Origin: Acanthococcus lagerstroemiae
Lineage: Eukaryota > Arthropoda > Insecta > Hemiptera > Eriococcidae
Assembly: GCA_031841125.1 (NCBI GenBank)
Contig: CM063106.1
Coordinates: 37,940,001 to 38,004,000 of the forward strand
DNA: 64,000 nucleotides
Direction: 5' to 3'
The position numbers and the translations under genes were made by a program. Positions 39,205-51,000 of this stretch are shown piece after piece; the first letter of the stretch is position 1; the number at the start of each line of letters is the position of its first letter. The notes under the pieces were generated by a model that did not search any database, was not told the origin of the DNA, and worked only from the letters and a program-made list of their open reading frames with translations.

Positions 39205-40818
39205 TGTTAGTGCAATATGTTGATGGGTTGACTTCAGTTCTTAGAAGTTAATTTTTTTTTTGTACTTATTTGTATTTTATATTATTTTTATTATAATAAT
39301 TATAAAATTTTAGAAATGACAAACTCTACACGAATATACTTGTAAAATACGCATCAGTGTGTTAAAATATTGATTATTTTATTCGTATAAAGTTTCATAA
39401 ATTATATTACGTTAGCTGAAAATAAATTGTTGCTCGGTGGTACGCGGATGAAATTTTTTTGTAAATCTTGTAGCGTGAAAGACTTCGTGTATATTCCATT
39501 ACAGGGGAAGTAGAGTTCTGATTGGCGTGTTTTGCATGTCTATAGGTTTTTCATTAGCTTCTGAGTTCTAGTACAGATTCTCCTAAAAATTATTACTTAA
39601 GTTTTTAGTAATTAACAGAAATGAGTACTGGGTATTGTCTGCGTAAAATCATGTTTGGAATCTTCAACGTGACATGACATGGAAATTGGAATTAAATTTG
39701 GTATCAATTATAACATATTGATCATCAATAGTATGTTTATTATTGAACATCGCCGTAACTGTTGTACATCTGGTGCTGAATTATTTCTGTTGACTATCAG
39801 AACAGCTTTGTTCATCTGTACGATGCATACAAGCCTATCCAATGCCCCCGGAGTCCCATGTTAGTAACGTCATTTTAAAACTGCAGGTATTTGAAATAAT
39901 ATTGATCATTTTATGACCAAACGAACTACGTGCTTATAGAGTACCTATGATTTACATATGAACCTACGAATGCTTGCGGGGTAAAGCATAAGTAGTTTCT
40001 GAAGATTGTCGGTGTACAATGTCCCTCGAGTTCAGTTTATCTCAAGGTCGCTGAAAGCCAAGGAAAATTCACCGAATATTTGGAAGTTTCTTTACACGCT
40101 TTGGTTTTTGAGTTTCCTGGAAAATGTTGATTACCCAGCGTCGCAGCGTGCGGTGCTCCCCTCACTTTCAGTTTTGGACATCACGACATACTACATACTG
40201 TTTGGCAGCCTATTGGTTTCTCTAGTTTCTGGATCGAGAATGTCCCCCTCTAAATTTCACAGAGGTCTCTACAACTATCCATAGTTCAATTATCTCTATC
40301 TTAACTCACGATGGTCGTCTTGTATTTAGTTTTACCACTCTGAATAATTCATCCAGACATAACCGTACCGGTACCTAACAAAGATAAACGCCCAGGCGCC
40401 TTGAGGCCCATTCTGACTTATCGTCGTGCAGCCGGTATCTTATCAACTGGGCTTGAAGGTTAAAGGTTACATCGCAATTATGCGTACATTGTGAATGCCC
40501 TTGGGAAGTTGCAATAATATTCTATGTGAACCTAAAATGAACGGGAGGACGGGAGGAGTCTCCCGTAAACTGAGATAAAATTTCAACGAAACAAATTCAG
40601 CTCTAACATGCGTTAAACTCGGTTTAACCTTTAACGTCTAAAGTCAGCAGTTTGTTAGGTTTGTAATTCAGCCTTCCATTTTCCCTTGCTCATGTCATTT
40701 GAGAATAAATAGCGTAATTTATTTAGTTGAAGAGACTGGGAATGTTACAGGAATTAAGTTAGTCGTTACATTTCAACCAACAAATTTTATATCTTCTATC
40801 CGAGAGACGTTTGTGGCG
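39205..40818. other. Intergenic, no gene seen
   Basis: 3' flank of the RMND5 gene (AATAAA near 39420) and 5' flank of the next gene. Similarity to the copy 1 promoter region starts about 50 bases before the ATG at 40819. Confidence 0.5.
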
Positions 40819-43630
40819 ATGGCCGTTCCGGATTTATCGTTGAATAATGGAATGAAAATTCCGCCCATCGGCTTGGGAACTTATAAAGTAAGTACAATAA
40901 ATGATTCCAGAAAAGTGTAAAAACGTGTAACACAGTTCAGATGATGCGTATGTATTAGATTGTATTATAATTTACTAGATCACCAAATTTAAATTCTCTT
41001 TAGAATATAACGTTCTATCTTTCTTAATGTCACTTTTCTCATACTTGCTCGTTTATCCTGTCCTTCCTATCTTTCACATTATCACATTTCACGATTTCAG
41101 TATCAATAAATACCCTTCATTATTGTTCTCTTCGGCAATTGAATGATGAAGTATGCAAACGGATAACGGACAATTATTCAATCTTTGGATACCTGTTTAT
41201 TAATAGGTTTTGATGTATGCGTCTATTTTCTGAGGTCAGGGATGATGAATAATACATCTACACAACGGATACTATTTGATTCTACCATACCACATCTGGT
41301 GCTTCCAATACTGAGCTACACTACCTGAAATATTGGAAAATTAAGTTTCTCATTCTATCGACAATTTTTTGATTTGTAGTTCAACATAGTGTGCCTGTCC
41401 CTTCATAATTCGTCAAGCTGAAATTCAAATTCTGAAAAAGCTGGTATCCTATTTTCATAATTAAATTTCAATTTACATTCTAGCAACATTAGTAGATGCT
41501 CTTATCAACCACCTGTAGTCAATTCACCTGTGACATGTTGTAAACTGAATAATATGAGATTTGTGTGATTCGTTGCAGGGTGAAGGACTAGTAGCCAAGA
41601 GCCTTGATTTAGGTTATCGTCTTATCGATACAGCTTTCGTTTACGCAAATGAACAGCAGATAGGTCAAGCTCTAGATCTAACGCTGAAAGAAGGAAAAAT
41701 TAACAGAGATGACTTATTTATAGTTACTAAGGTACGTGTCCTACGTGAATATACAGAAAGTACAATTGATTTGTAATTTTTGCCTGTTGTTATACTTTTA
41801 CTTGAAGAGATTTCATCAATTAATATGATTTTTTTCAGTTATGGAATACCAAACATCGTCCAGCAGACGTTCTGCCTGCTATCAAGGGATCTTTAGTTGA
41901 TTTACGGCTAAGCTATGTGGACTTGTATCTAATGCATTGGCCTTTTGCAGTCAAGGTAAGTGCTTGAAATAGATTGTAGGACGTATGCAAATCGATGGCG
42001 TGACTCCAGTGTAAAAACTATGAAACTAAAGTGCGAAATGCTTACCAGAATTTTGTATTACCTGCGGGGAGATCAGATTATCATTCTTATTTTTTATATT
42101 ATTCTGCCTCGGCCCAGAATTTAATATGACTAGATATTAAATTTCTTGGCTTATTTAAATGAGAATGGATATTTTCACTCTTGGAGAAAATCGAAGCTGC
42201 TAATAGCCTATCAACAATTACATTATGTAATTAAATAGAAACATATTAGTAATGGGTATCAAATCGACGTACAGTTTTGAGAAAGTTTACTTTTATGAAT
42301 TAGGAAGCAGCAAACAAATACGAGATTTTCGATTTAGAAGAAGATGATGTTCCTTTTGAGGATACCTGGAAAGCTATGGAAGAATGCGTTAAGCTGGGGT
42401 ACGCGAAGAGCATCGGCTTATCTAATTTCAACAGTCAGCAAATCGAAAGAATCCTTAAAATAGCTACAATTAAACCGGTGGTGAACCAGGTAAAGTGAAT
42501 GGGAATTTTCATGGAGGAATTCCATCAGATATCTACAGATTTCTTTTATTAATATACACGAATTCAGTTATGTGTAATCGATGATACGAAAATATCTTGA
42601 CCTATGTAACGTAAGGATTAATACTGATCGTTTTCTTAGGTTGAATGCAACCCATATTTTAATCAGGAAAAATTGAGAGAGTTTTGTAAACAGAAGGATA
42701 TCGTCATTATGGCGTACAGTCCATTTTATCCAACTACATTCCGGTCTGATATACATGGACTTGAGCTTTTTGAAGAACCTATAATCAAAGAGTTGGCTGA
42801 AAAATACAAGAAGACTGTTGGTCAAGTCGTACTTCGATATTTGGTAGGTAGTTTGGCATTTAGGAAGAATAAATCAACATAATGACGACATGTGCAGGAT
42901 AGCCGTATAGTGAAACTAAAAATACCGGAACACTTACAAATTTGAGTTGAGCAAAAATGCAAAAATATTTGCTGGAATGGATTTGATACCATGATGCTGA
43001 AAGTTATCAGAGTACAAAAAAAGTACAAACTGAAGAAATTACCTAATGAGAATAAGAACAGAGATAATTTTTTGTCTTAAATTTTCGTAGCAATAATTCA
43101 ATATTTTAGTCAGAATATTAAATATTTTCAAAATCTGAAACCCCTACTTGCGCGAACCAAAAGAATATTTTCTGGGACTTGTTTATTACATCTAAAAATC
43201 AGGACGATCCCGGGTTACCCTGGACATGTAGCCTGCATGTTGTTTCATGTGTTTCTGAAATGTTTACATTTTCAGGTTCAGTGCGAAGTAGTCCCAATTC
43301 CAAAAACTAGTAATTTGGAGCGTTTGCAGTCAAATTTGGATATTTTTGATTTTTCTTTATCCACGGAAGATTTTCAGAAAATGAATTCATTGAATAAAAA
43401 TCGAAGATGTTGCCTATTTGACAAGTAAGCGAGAAAATCAGCATTTTTACTTTTTAATTCAGTATATTATTCAGTGACAAGTATTCATTTACGTTACTCT
43501 CGTACCATATTCATAGTGCATTCCTCTTCGACTTTCTTTTTTATTCCTCAGTATTTTTTATATTTTAATCTGTTCCTGCAAATAATCATGGTAATAGTGT
43601 ACAATAATTTTTAGGGCGAAAAATTATAAG
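40819..43630 (+). CDS. Aldo-keto reductase, copy 2, with shifted C-terminus
   Basis: Seven exons: 40819-40887, 41579-41731, 41839-41955, 42304-42489, 42640-42843, 43276-43424 and 43615-43630. Most residues match copy 1. Exon 2 lacks three codons (start 'GEGLVAKS' against '[11 protein letters not shown]'), so the tetrad is at Asp40, Tyr45, Lys74 and His107. 'YLMHWP', 'GLSNFN' and '[15 protein letters not shown]' are present. In the last exon an extra base in an A-run (six As after GCG where copy 1 has five As and a G) shifts the frame, giving 'KAKKL' and stop TAA 43628-43630. The usual '[10 protein letters not shown]' ending can still be read in the other frame. The product would be about 298 residues, lacking the last ten. 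It could work with altered substrate fit, or be starting to decay; a sequencing error in the run is also possible. Confidence 0.9.
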
Positions 43631-43777
43631 GAATATCCATTTGCCATTGAGTTCTGATAACTTTTCTTCATGTGTACATCAAATTAATCTCGATTGGAAC
43701 GTTTGTGGATGGATTTCTTCTGTGGTTTTATAAACAAGGAAGAAAAACGTTTTTAATGGGATAATATGACGCTGTTA

Positions 43778-44000
43778 AGGGAACCAACCGACATTTGTAA
43801 ACAAAATGAGTTATTAGTATCGTTGGAAAGCGTAAAAAGTAGAATTTTTCAAAATTGGGCCCCCGATTCAAAAATGTGTACTCACGTTGAAAGAAGCTTA
43901 TCAGTAAACGCTATGTCATGTAGTTTCTTTCTATATGCCTCTTGAACTTGGAATTTCGAATCACTTGTTCTCAAAAACAGATTTTGCTGATTGATTCCCT
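43778..44000. mobile_element. Small TA-flanked MITE
   Basis: Inverted ends AGGGAACCAA and TTGATTCCCT, with TA at 43776-43777 and 44001-44002, suggest a Tc1/mariner-type MITE of 223 bp. It interrupts a region that is continuous in the duplicated flank behind copy 1 (about 18210-18240). Confidence 0.7.
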
Positions 44001-44039
44001 TACGTTTAATAGCGTCCGTATATTTTCCAAGTTTTTACG

Positions 44040-44370
44040 TTATAACGCTGTCATAATTTCAATAAATATTTTCAGTATAAAAAACATGTAATTTATTGGG
44101 TAGTAATTATGTTCAGTGTACGCAGTGATTTGTTCTTCCAGAAAGCCGTTTCGAATCCAATTCTTCCTTCATAAATGCGTTAGCTCCCACACATTGTATC
44201 TACTCGTGTACACTGAAAGTACAGCCCGTCTGGAAGTCGTGAGCCTAGTGCAAAATTTGCTTTAGATTGTCGCTAGCGCTTTCACATTTAAAATGCATGC
44301 AAACGCTGTTACCGGCATTTTAAACCAATCGGCCCCGGCTGGCGCAAATCAGGCGCCAATTTTCGATAGG
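44040..44370. repeat. Duplicated 3' flank of aldo-keto reductase copy 2
   Basis: Similar to about 18230-18560 behind copy 1, continuing through ATTTATTGGGTA, CCAGAA..CCGTTTCGAA and GCTGTTACCGG words. It marks the right limit of the segmental duplication. Confidence 0.8.
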
Positions 44371-45054
44371 TGCTCGATTTATGGACACGGCATCATGATT
44401 TTTGAAATGCAGGCTGTTTTTGTCTAGAGCACTCTCTTCTCGTCTGAAACTTCAATTTCATCCATTAACATAATAGATTAATTCTAAAAATTCAAAATTC
44501 AAAAAAATAATCGCTAATTAGAGGTATTGCTTTACTGCCCCTACATAATAGAGCTCCTTAATCTGCACTAGTAGCCGTTTGGTCTTCCATTGTTACTAGA
44601 CTGTAGCCTTACTAACTTCGTATAAGCCATCAAGAGATGGGATAATTACTCCGTTTCTCTGTTCATGCCGAAACATCGTATTCATTTGAATATAAATTGT
44701 ACCTACTTCATATTTATTGGAAAAAGAAAACGGGAATAAGTGACACGACTTGAGTCTTCACTACTTTGTTAGTGTTGAAACATAAACATAAAAAGAGATA
44801 CTATAAGCTTAACGAGATTGCGAACGACAGCTGTAGAGCATATTTTCATTTTTAAAATGAAGTCCAGTCGACGGTGCGTGGACAGGTAGACGTAGGTATT
44901 CCAATAATATTCGACGCTTGGTCGATAAAAAATGTGAGTTATTGCTCAACATTGATTCCACCAACACATTTCTTTTTTGATAAGTAATTTAAAATTTTTG
45001 TCGCCTGTTTAGTACGGTTTTTACAGTTTTAAAGCTTTTACTTATTCTTGTGAC

Positions 45055-48000
45055 ATGGCTGTTCCAACTTTAAACTTGAATAATGAAACGAAAATTCCTG
45101 CCATTGGATTGGGAACATTCATGGTGAATTTTGCACTATTATTTATTTCTTCTTCTTTAATTCTAAATCTTTTAAATTCTACAGAGTGGATATCGTTGAT
45201 TTTCATATCTTGATTTAATTTGGTTACTTATTGCGCATAATATAAGTCAAGCCTAAATTTTGGTTGTTCTTAAATCAAAATTTTATATTTTCAGGGGAAA
45301 GACCTGTATACGGTTACAAAAATCAGCATACGATTCGGGTACAGGTTAATAGACACAGCATTCTATTATAGAAATCAGAAGCCTATTGGCGAAGCAATAA
45401 AGGAGAAAATCGACGATGGAACTGTAAAACGAGAAGATTTGTTTATAGTTGACAAAGTATAATTCCTTAGCTATTCTTATTTTTTACAGGATAGTGCACT
45501 TGAAGAATTTGAGTTAGATACTCATGGCGAAAGAATCAGAGATGATACTCATCTCTGTGACCATCACAAATCATTTGAGAATCTGTACTTTTAAGAAGTT
45601 ATCGGGGCAGATCTTTGAAATTTATTCTTATTGTGACTTAAAATTTCAGTTATGGAATACCCAACATAAACCAGGAAAAGTACTCCCTGCTCTGCAGAAA
45701 TGCTTAACTGATCTGCAACTGGATTACGTCGACGTTTTTCTGATGCATTGGCCAATAGCATACCAAGTAATTTGCATGCTATATTATTTTATTATTAGGA
45801 GCGTCTAAATGTAACCCTGGCTCAGTCAGTAGTGTATAGTACTCGTCAGCCTACAGCATCCAACTTGAGATGAATATTTGAGATGAAATCAAACGTTTCC
45901 CTGAGAGTACCGTGTTGTTTTAGCAAGGGTTGATATGCATACATATTTTCTCTTCTAATATGTGAGTTGCAAAAATTGAATTCCAATGATTGTTTTCGCT
46001 TTTTCTTCTTTTATTTTCTTTTATTCAGTTTCTTCTCTATTCAAGTACATTCTCGTAGAGTTAATGTTTTCTGTTTTGCTTTTATAAAACTCAAGGATAT
46101 TATGAGTTGAAAAAACTGAAATGAGCAAAGCTAATTTTTTATCTTCGCCGACGAAGAAAGGTGATATTAAGATATACGGGTAATTCTCAGAATTAGGGCA
46201 TATTTCAGTTCATCAAACTTTTTGAGACTACATATTCAAAATTTCAATCGTTTTTGTAGTGAATGTATGGAATATTATCTCCTCAACTTTTCCTGCCATT
46301 GGCATACCTGCCCCCACCCCTAGGCACACCGCAAAATCAAATAAACCCTCAGAATATTCCATCGTAGTGGCTGTTATGGCTCACATTTTCAAATTTCAAG
46401 TTTGTTGAAATGATGTAATGAAATGTTTTCCTCGGGGAAAACTAGGTGGAGAAGTGGAGATTCACTAGTATGAGGGAGAATACATTTTGACAGCAAAAAC
46501 AGCAACTCAGATTATATCACGTGCCCTCAGGCTGAGGTAAAAGCGAGGTTCTGCATTTGAGGTTCCATCGTAGTGGCTATTTTTCAGTAGCGCTCTCTGG
46601 CTCACAGATTGAATCTCGAATGCTGCCAACTGGCTGCAACGCTGTGGTGCTTCAGTAAAGATACCATGCGCATCTCAGTGTTACTATCTAGTTGTTCAAT
46701 GAAAATATCTGATAACGCGCTTCAAAGTCATATAGATACACCAAGTCGTTCGACTCTCCATTTAACCAATGTTAAACTTCGTATGTTACGATAATTTATC
46801 CCGATAGCAGCGCTGGCAGCGTTCGACTGCCGTGAAATCAATGTAAACGTTGGGAGCCCTAACAAGGTTTTGCGTTTATCTCAATAACGGTCGAGTTTTA
46901 TGAAAAAGTGAAAAGAACAAAATTTATTCTACCTGTTATTTTCTATCAGGTAAGATCAGTTTCAAAATTTTACCCATAAAAATTTCGAATTTACTCGCAT
47001 TCGATGGGAAATTCCAAGGTGAACAGATTTAGCTCTTTCCAATTTTTCATCAAAATTGATAGTTTTTGAGCTAATCCGCAAAAACGTAAAACTGTCCATA
47101 TAAGCGCAATGCAAACAAAGGAGTTCAGCGATAGCAGCGCGCTGGCATGACGGCAGAACGCGGAAACGCGCTAGTCGTCTAACTTGGTGTATCTATATGA
47201 CTTTGACGCGCTTATTTACAATTTTTGAGGTATTTCCTTTGACTATATATATTATGTATAGTCAAAGGGTATTTCGCAGGGATGGCAAACGAAACCGTTT
47301 TTGTTTCGTTTTTGTTATTTCGTTTCAATATTTTTGACAAAAATCAATCATTATTTTGTAATTTCGTTATTTCGTTTCGTTTGTTTGCCATCCCTGCTAT
47401 TTACTGAACTCATCCTGACTCAACCCACCCGGGAAAAGAAATGAAATTTCGATTACAGTAGGCTCGGCTACTAGTAGCCGATCCTAAAAATCACAAATCA
47501 GAAAACTAGGGATGGCAAACGAAACGTTTTTTGTTTCGTTTCGTTATTTCGTTTCAATATTTTAGACAAAAATCAATCGTTATTTCGTTGTTTCGTTATT
47601 TCGTTTCGTTTCGTTTATGCCATCCCTGGTATTTCGTAGTGGCTTATCACATCTTGCTGGAATGCTGCTAAATTCTGGAAAAAAAGAAGGATTATACTGA
47701 AATTATTACGTATATTGACATTGAAATATTAAAAACTGCTCGTAAAATTATACTTGAAGTCTTAAATTCAATTTATCTACTATTTTTCTTACGTAGTGGA
47801 TCATCTTTAGTTTTCTTTCGTAGTGGCAATGCTAATATTTCTAACCACTACCGTGGAATCAAATATCCACTACGTAAGAATGTACATTAGGGTGGCCCTC
47901 TGTTATAGATGACGAAAAATATATTCTTGATATTCCGCTCTCCCATCCCCCAGAATCGTTCCTTCATATGAAATAATATTCCCTTAAGAATTTCAGTTCA

Positions 48001-51000
48001 AATGATCCCTTTTAAGGTGGCCCGAATAAGAAATTTCATTAAAATGAAGGTAACGCGCCGGCTATTCTTGCATGTCCGTTGCGACCCGCGAAAAAACTCC
48101 TGCATCAACGGTCCCTGAGATCGCCGTATAATTTTGTTGACTAAAATTCAGTTTTTGCATTTCTGACTTAAAAAATGAATACTAATTTTTTTTCTTCTGT
48201 TTTCTACTCAGTGTATTCTAGTTTACTGATTTAATTATGTTAATTATTTGTTGGTTTGGTTTTTATTTATTGTTTAAACTGTGAATTACGAGCTAAGGGA
48301 GCAAATGCAATTATTGTGAATTGTCCCTCACCGTCAAAAATTTTTAAATAAGCAAGAACGAAGAACAAAAACAATTTTTAATTTGACGGAATACAGAATA
48401 CAGTACCCAAATTCTAAAAAATCAACACTTAGTTTAATATGATTGAAATAATAAAATGTTACGAATGTTTAATGTTTGTTTTTATTCCGAATATGTATGA
48501 ATTAAAAAAATTTAATGAATGTTATTTGTTTATACTTTTCAGAACAAATCGCATTTCGAAAATATACGACCTTTAAATGACCTCCCCCAATTTGCTATGA
48601 AAGCGCTAAAATAATAAACTATTAATATGGATATCATTTTAATCGAAAAATTAAGTTGGATAACATACTGAGACAATGTTTTTCTAATTTCAAAATGATC
48701 TAGGCAAGTATTTACTTAACAAGCCCAATCTTCTTTTTAATAGGAGATGCACCTAGGAGATATTGCCCCTATTCACAATTTCTTGATGACTGATGAATGT
48801 GATGAGGTCAAGAGAAAGGGTATCTCACATGCAAAAGAATATTATGTACTTTTCTAAAATATTTTCTGCGATTCATTAATCATTAAGTCTTTTCAATTTT
48901 TCTTTTGAGTTGGGAATTATTATTATTAGGTATTTTTGAGTAAAAAATTTAAAATGTCACTTTTCGGGGAAAGTTTTTTGAAAAAGACGCAGAATTGGGG
49001 TAAAATATGCCGTGAATGCCCAAATATGCGAAATATACAAAATGAAACGCTGCTCATTTAATTCAGAATTTTGTGATTCGTGAACATCTTTTGAAACTTC
49101 TGGAATGCACGACATAGATAAAAATATGCATTCGCATAAAAATTGCAACGCGGGTCATTATAATAGAATTTTCCAATTCTAAATCCTTTGTTCTCTTTTT
49201 CAAGGTATAATTTGCTGATTTTTAAATGTTTTAATGACCTGCTTCCAAAATATATGACGTTAAATCACTTAAATGACTGTTAGACACCCTGTTTTTTTCT
49301 TTTCTTTTTTTCCTTCAAAATAAGTTATTTAGAAAAATCTGCGGTGAAAAAATTTGAAACGCAGCTGTACTTTTATAAACATTTATGCTTACCGTGCAAA
49401 GCATCGTTCTTCACCCGGCACTCTAACGTATGAGTAGCGCGCTCGACCGCGTAACTTCCATTTTAATGAAGTCCCTCATTCGGCCCGCTTTAAAATTAAT
49501 TAATCCAGTTGAAATTCTTAGGAGACCATTTTTTCATATGAAGTAACAGTTTTGGGGGTGGGAGCTGAAATTTTCGAAATTTGCTTTTTAAGGGCCACCC
49601 TAATGTACATATTTATACATCCATATATTAAGTGTACTTGTAGCTCACTTACCTTGCCAATTGACTTACTGAAGACCATGTACATGATTTTCCACACATT
49701 ATATAGAAAAACTGGTTGCCTGGATCATCATCATTCCACTACTGCACTGCCAAAGAAATATTTACACAACAGATGCAACTGCGATGGAAATGCTAATGTT
49801 GTGGTTTCCACTACGATGGAAATTCTTTCGTAGTGTTTATAGATTTTTAGAAACGCTCTATCCCCGCCCCTTTTCGGCATTAATTGAGCCGTAGGCTAGA
49901 AATAGTATCAGAGTTATGTCTGTTACCAAACTGCCCAAAAAAATTGCGAGAAAGATGCTTTCCAAAACTGGTTTTTATTGTGAGTGAAATATGCCCCAAT
50001 TCTGAGAATTACCTATATAATGATCATACACAACTTCTTCAACTAAACTGGTCTCGTTTTCAGTTGTTCAATATTACATAAAATAAGTGGCCCAGTATGT
50101 AATAAGAAAAAGAGCAAGAGAAGAGAAGGTCTGAGTTCAGATTTTATGATACGTGTTTATTAGGTGCCAGGGATTTATATAGGCGGGAGGGACATACCCC
50201 TAGAGGTGGGTAAAGCTTTCGAACAACGAAATCCGTTCTGTTCATGTTCTTTTCTGTTTACACTCATAAAAAAACTATAAAAAAAACTATGGTGTTCAGC
50301 TTCGAATACCACCAGAATTATAGGAAAAGTATACGTCCTTCCCCCTTTTGGGAACCGATACCTACTTATTTAATTCGCACAAGGCTAAACATTATAAAAT
50401 CATATTCTGTCCGCGCTTCAGTCAGGTGCCAATGTAGCACTTTTCACTCATCATATCTCACACACTGTATTACACTGAGACGTTCTTGGTCTTCTTTATT
50501 ACCACGTAAATAGGCCAGTATAAGACACATTATTATACAGTATAAAAATAATCGTAGATGTTGATGCGAGTGGCTCGAGTACCGGCCTGCTGTAAGCGTC
50601 GGAAAGGAGGTAAATGAAGGCATTGCTTCCTCCCTGTGAGCTGAGATTTGTTCTCTCTAGAAAATGTATATCCTAACCTCAAGTGCTAAAATCAAACTAA
50701 AGAATTTCTTTGGTGCTTGTTTACCAAAATTTGGAGGTAAAGATTTTAGCATTTCTCCCCCCCCCCCTCCTCCTCCTCCCAGGAAAAGTGGTCTCGCTAT
50801 GGAGCTGCTGAAATCGCTGTTCGATATTATTTACATTCTCCAACTAAGTAACCTTGTTCTCGATTTCATGTTATTATAAACCATTTTATCATTTTTCGAT
50901 TATGATGTCTAGAGCGAAGATGAATACGCAGATATAGGAATTGAAGAATCGGTTTCCATTGAAGATACTTGGCGAGCAATGGAAGTCTGTGTTCGGAAGG

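Larger units (their letters stand above)
46179..50013. mobile_element. Outer inverted-repeat pair enclosing a transposon nest
   Basis: GGTAATTCTCAGAATTAGGG and the next nine bases at 46179-46207 are matched in reverse complement at 49985-50013 with one mismatch in 29. Further in, both sides carry words like TTCCATCGTAGTGG (46355-46372, 49805-49820) in opposite orientation. This looks like one 3.8-kb element, without coding capacity of its own, into which other elements inserted. The target duplication is not clear. Confidence 0.6.

Noticed and set aside
39679..40284. Two plus-strand frames between RMND5 and AKR copy 2
   Set aside because: No conserved motif and no phase-matched splice partners; treated as random.
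50664..50879. Frame with a run of prolines
   Set aside because: The proline run is a C-rich simple repeat in the long AKR intron.
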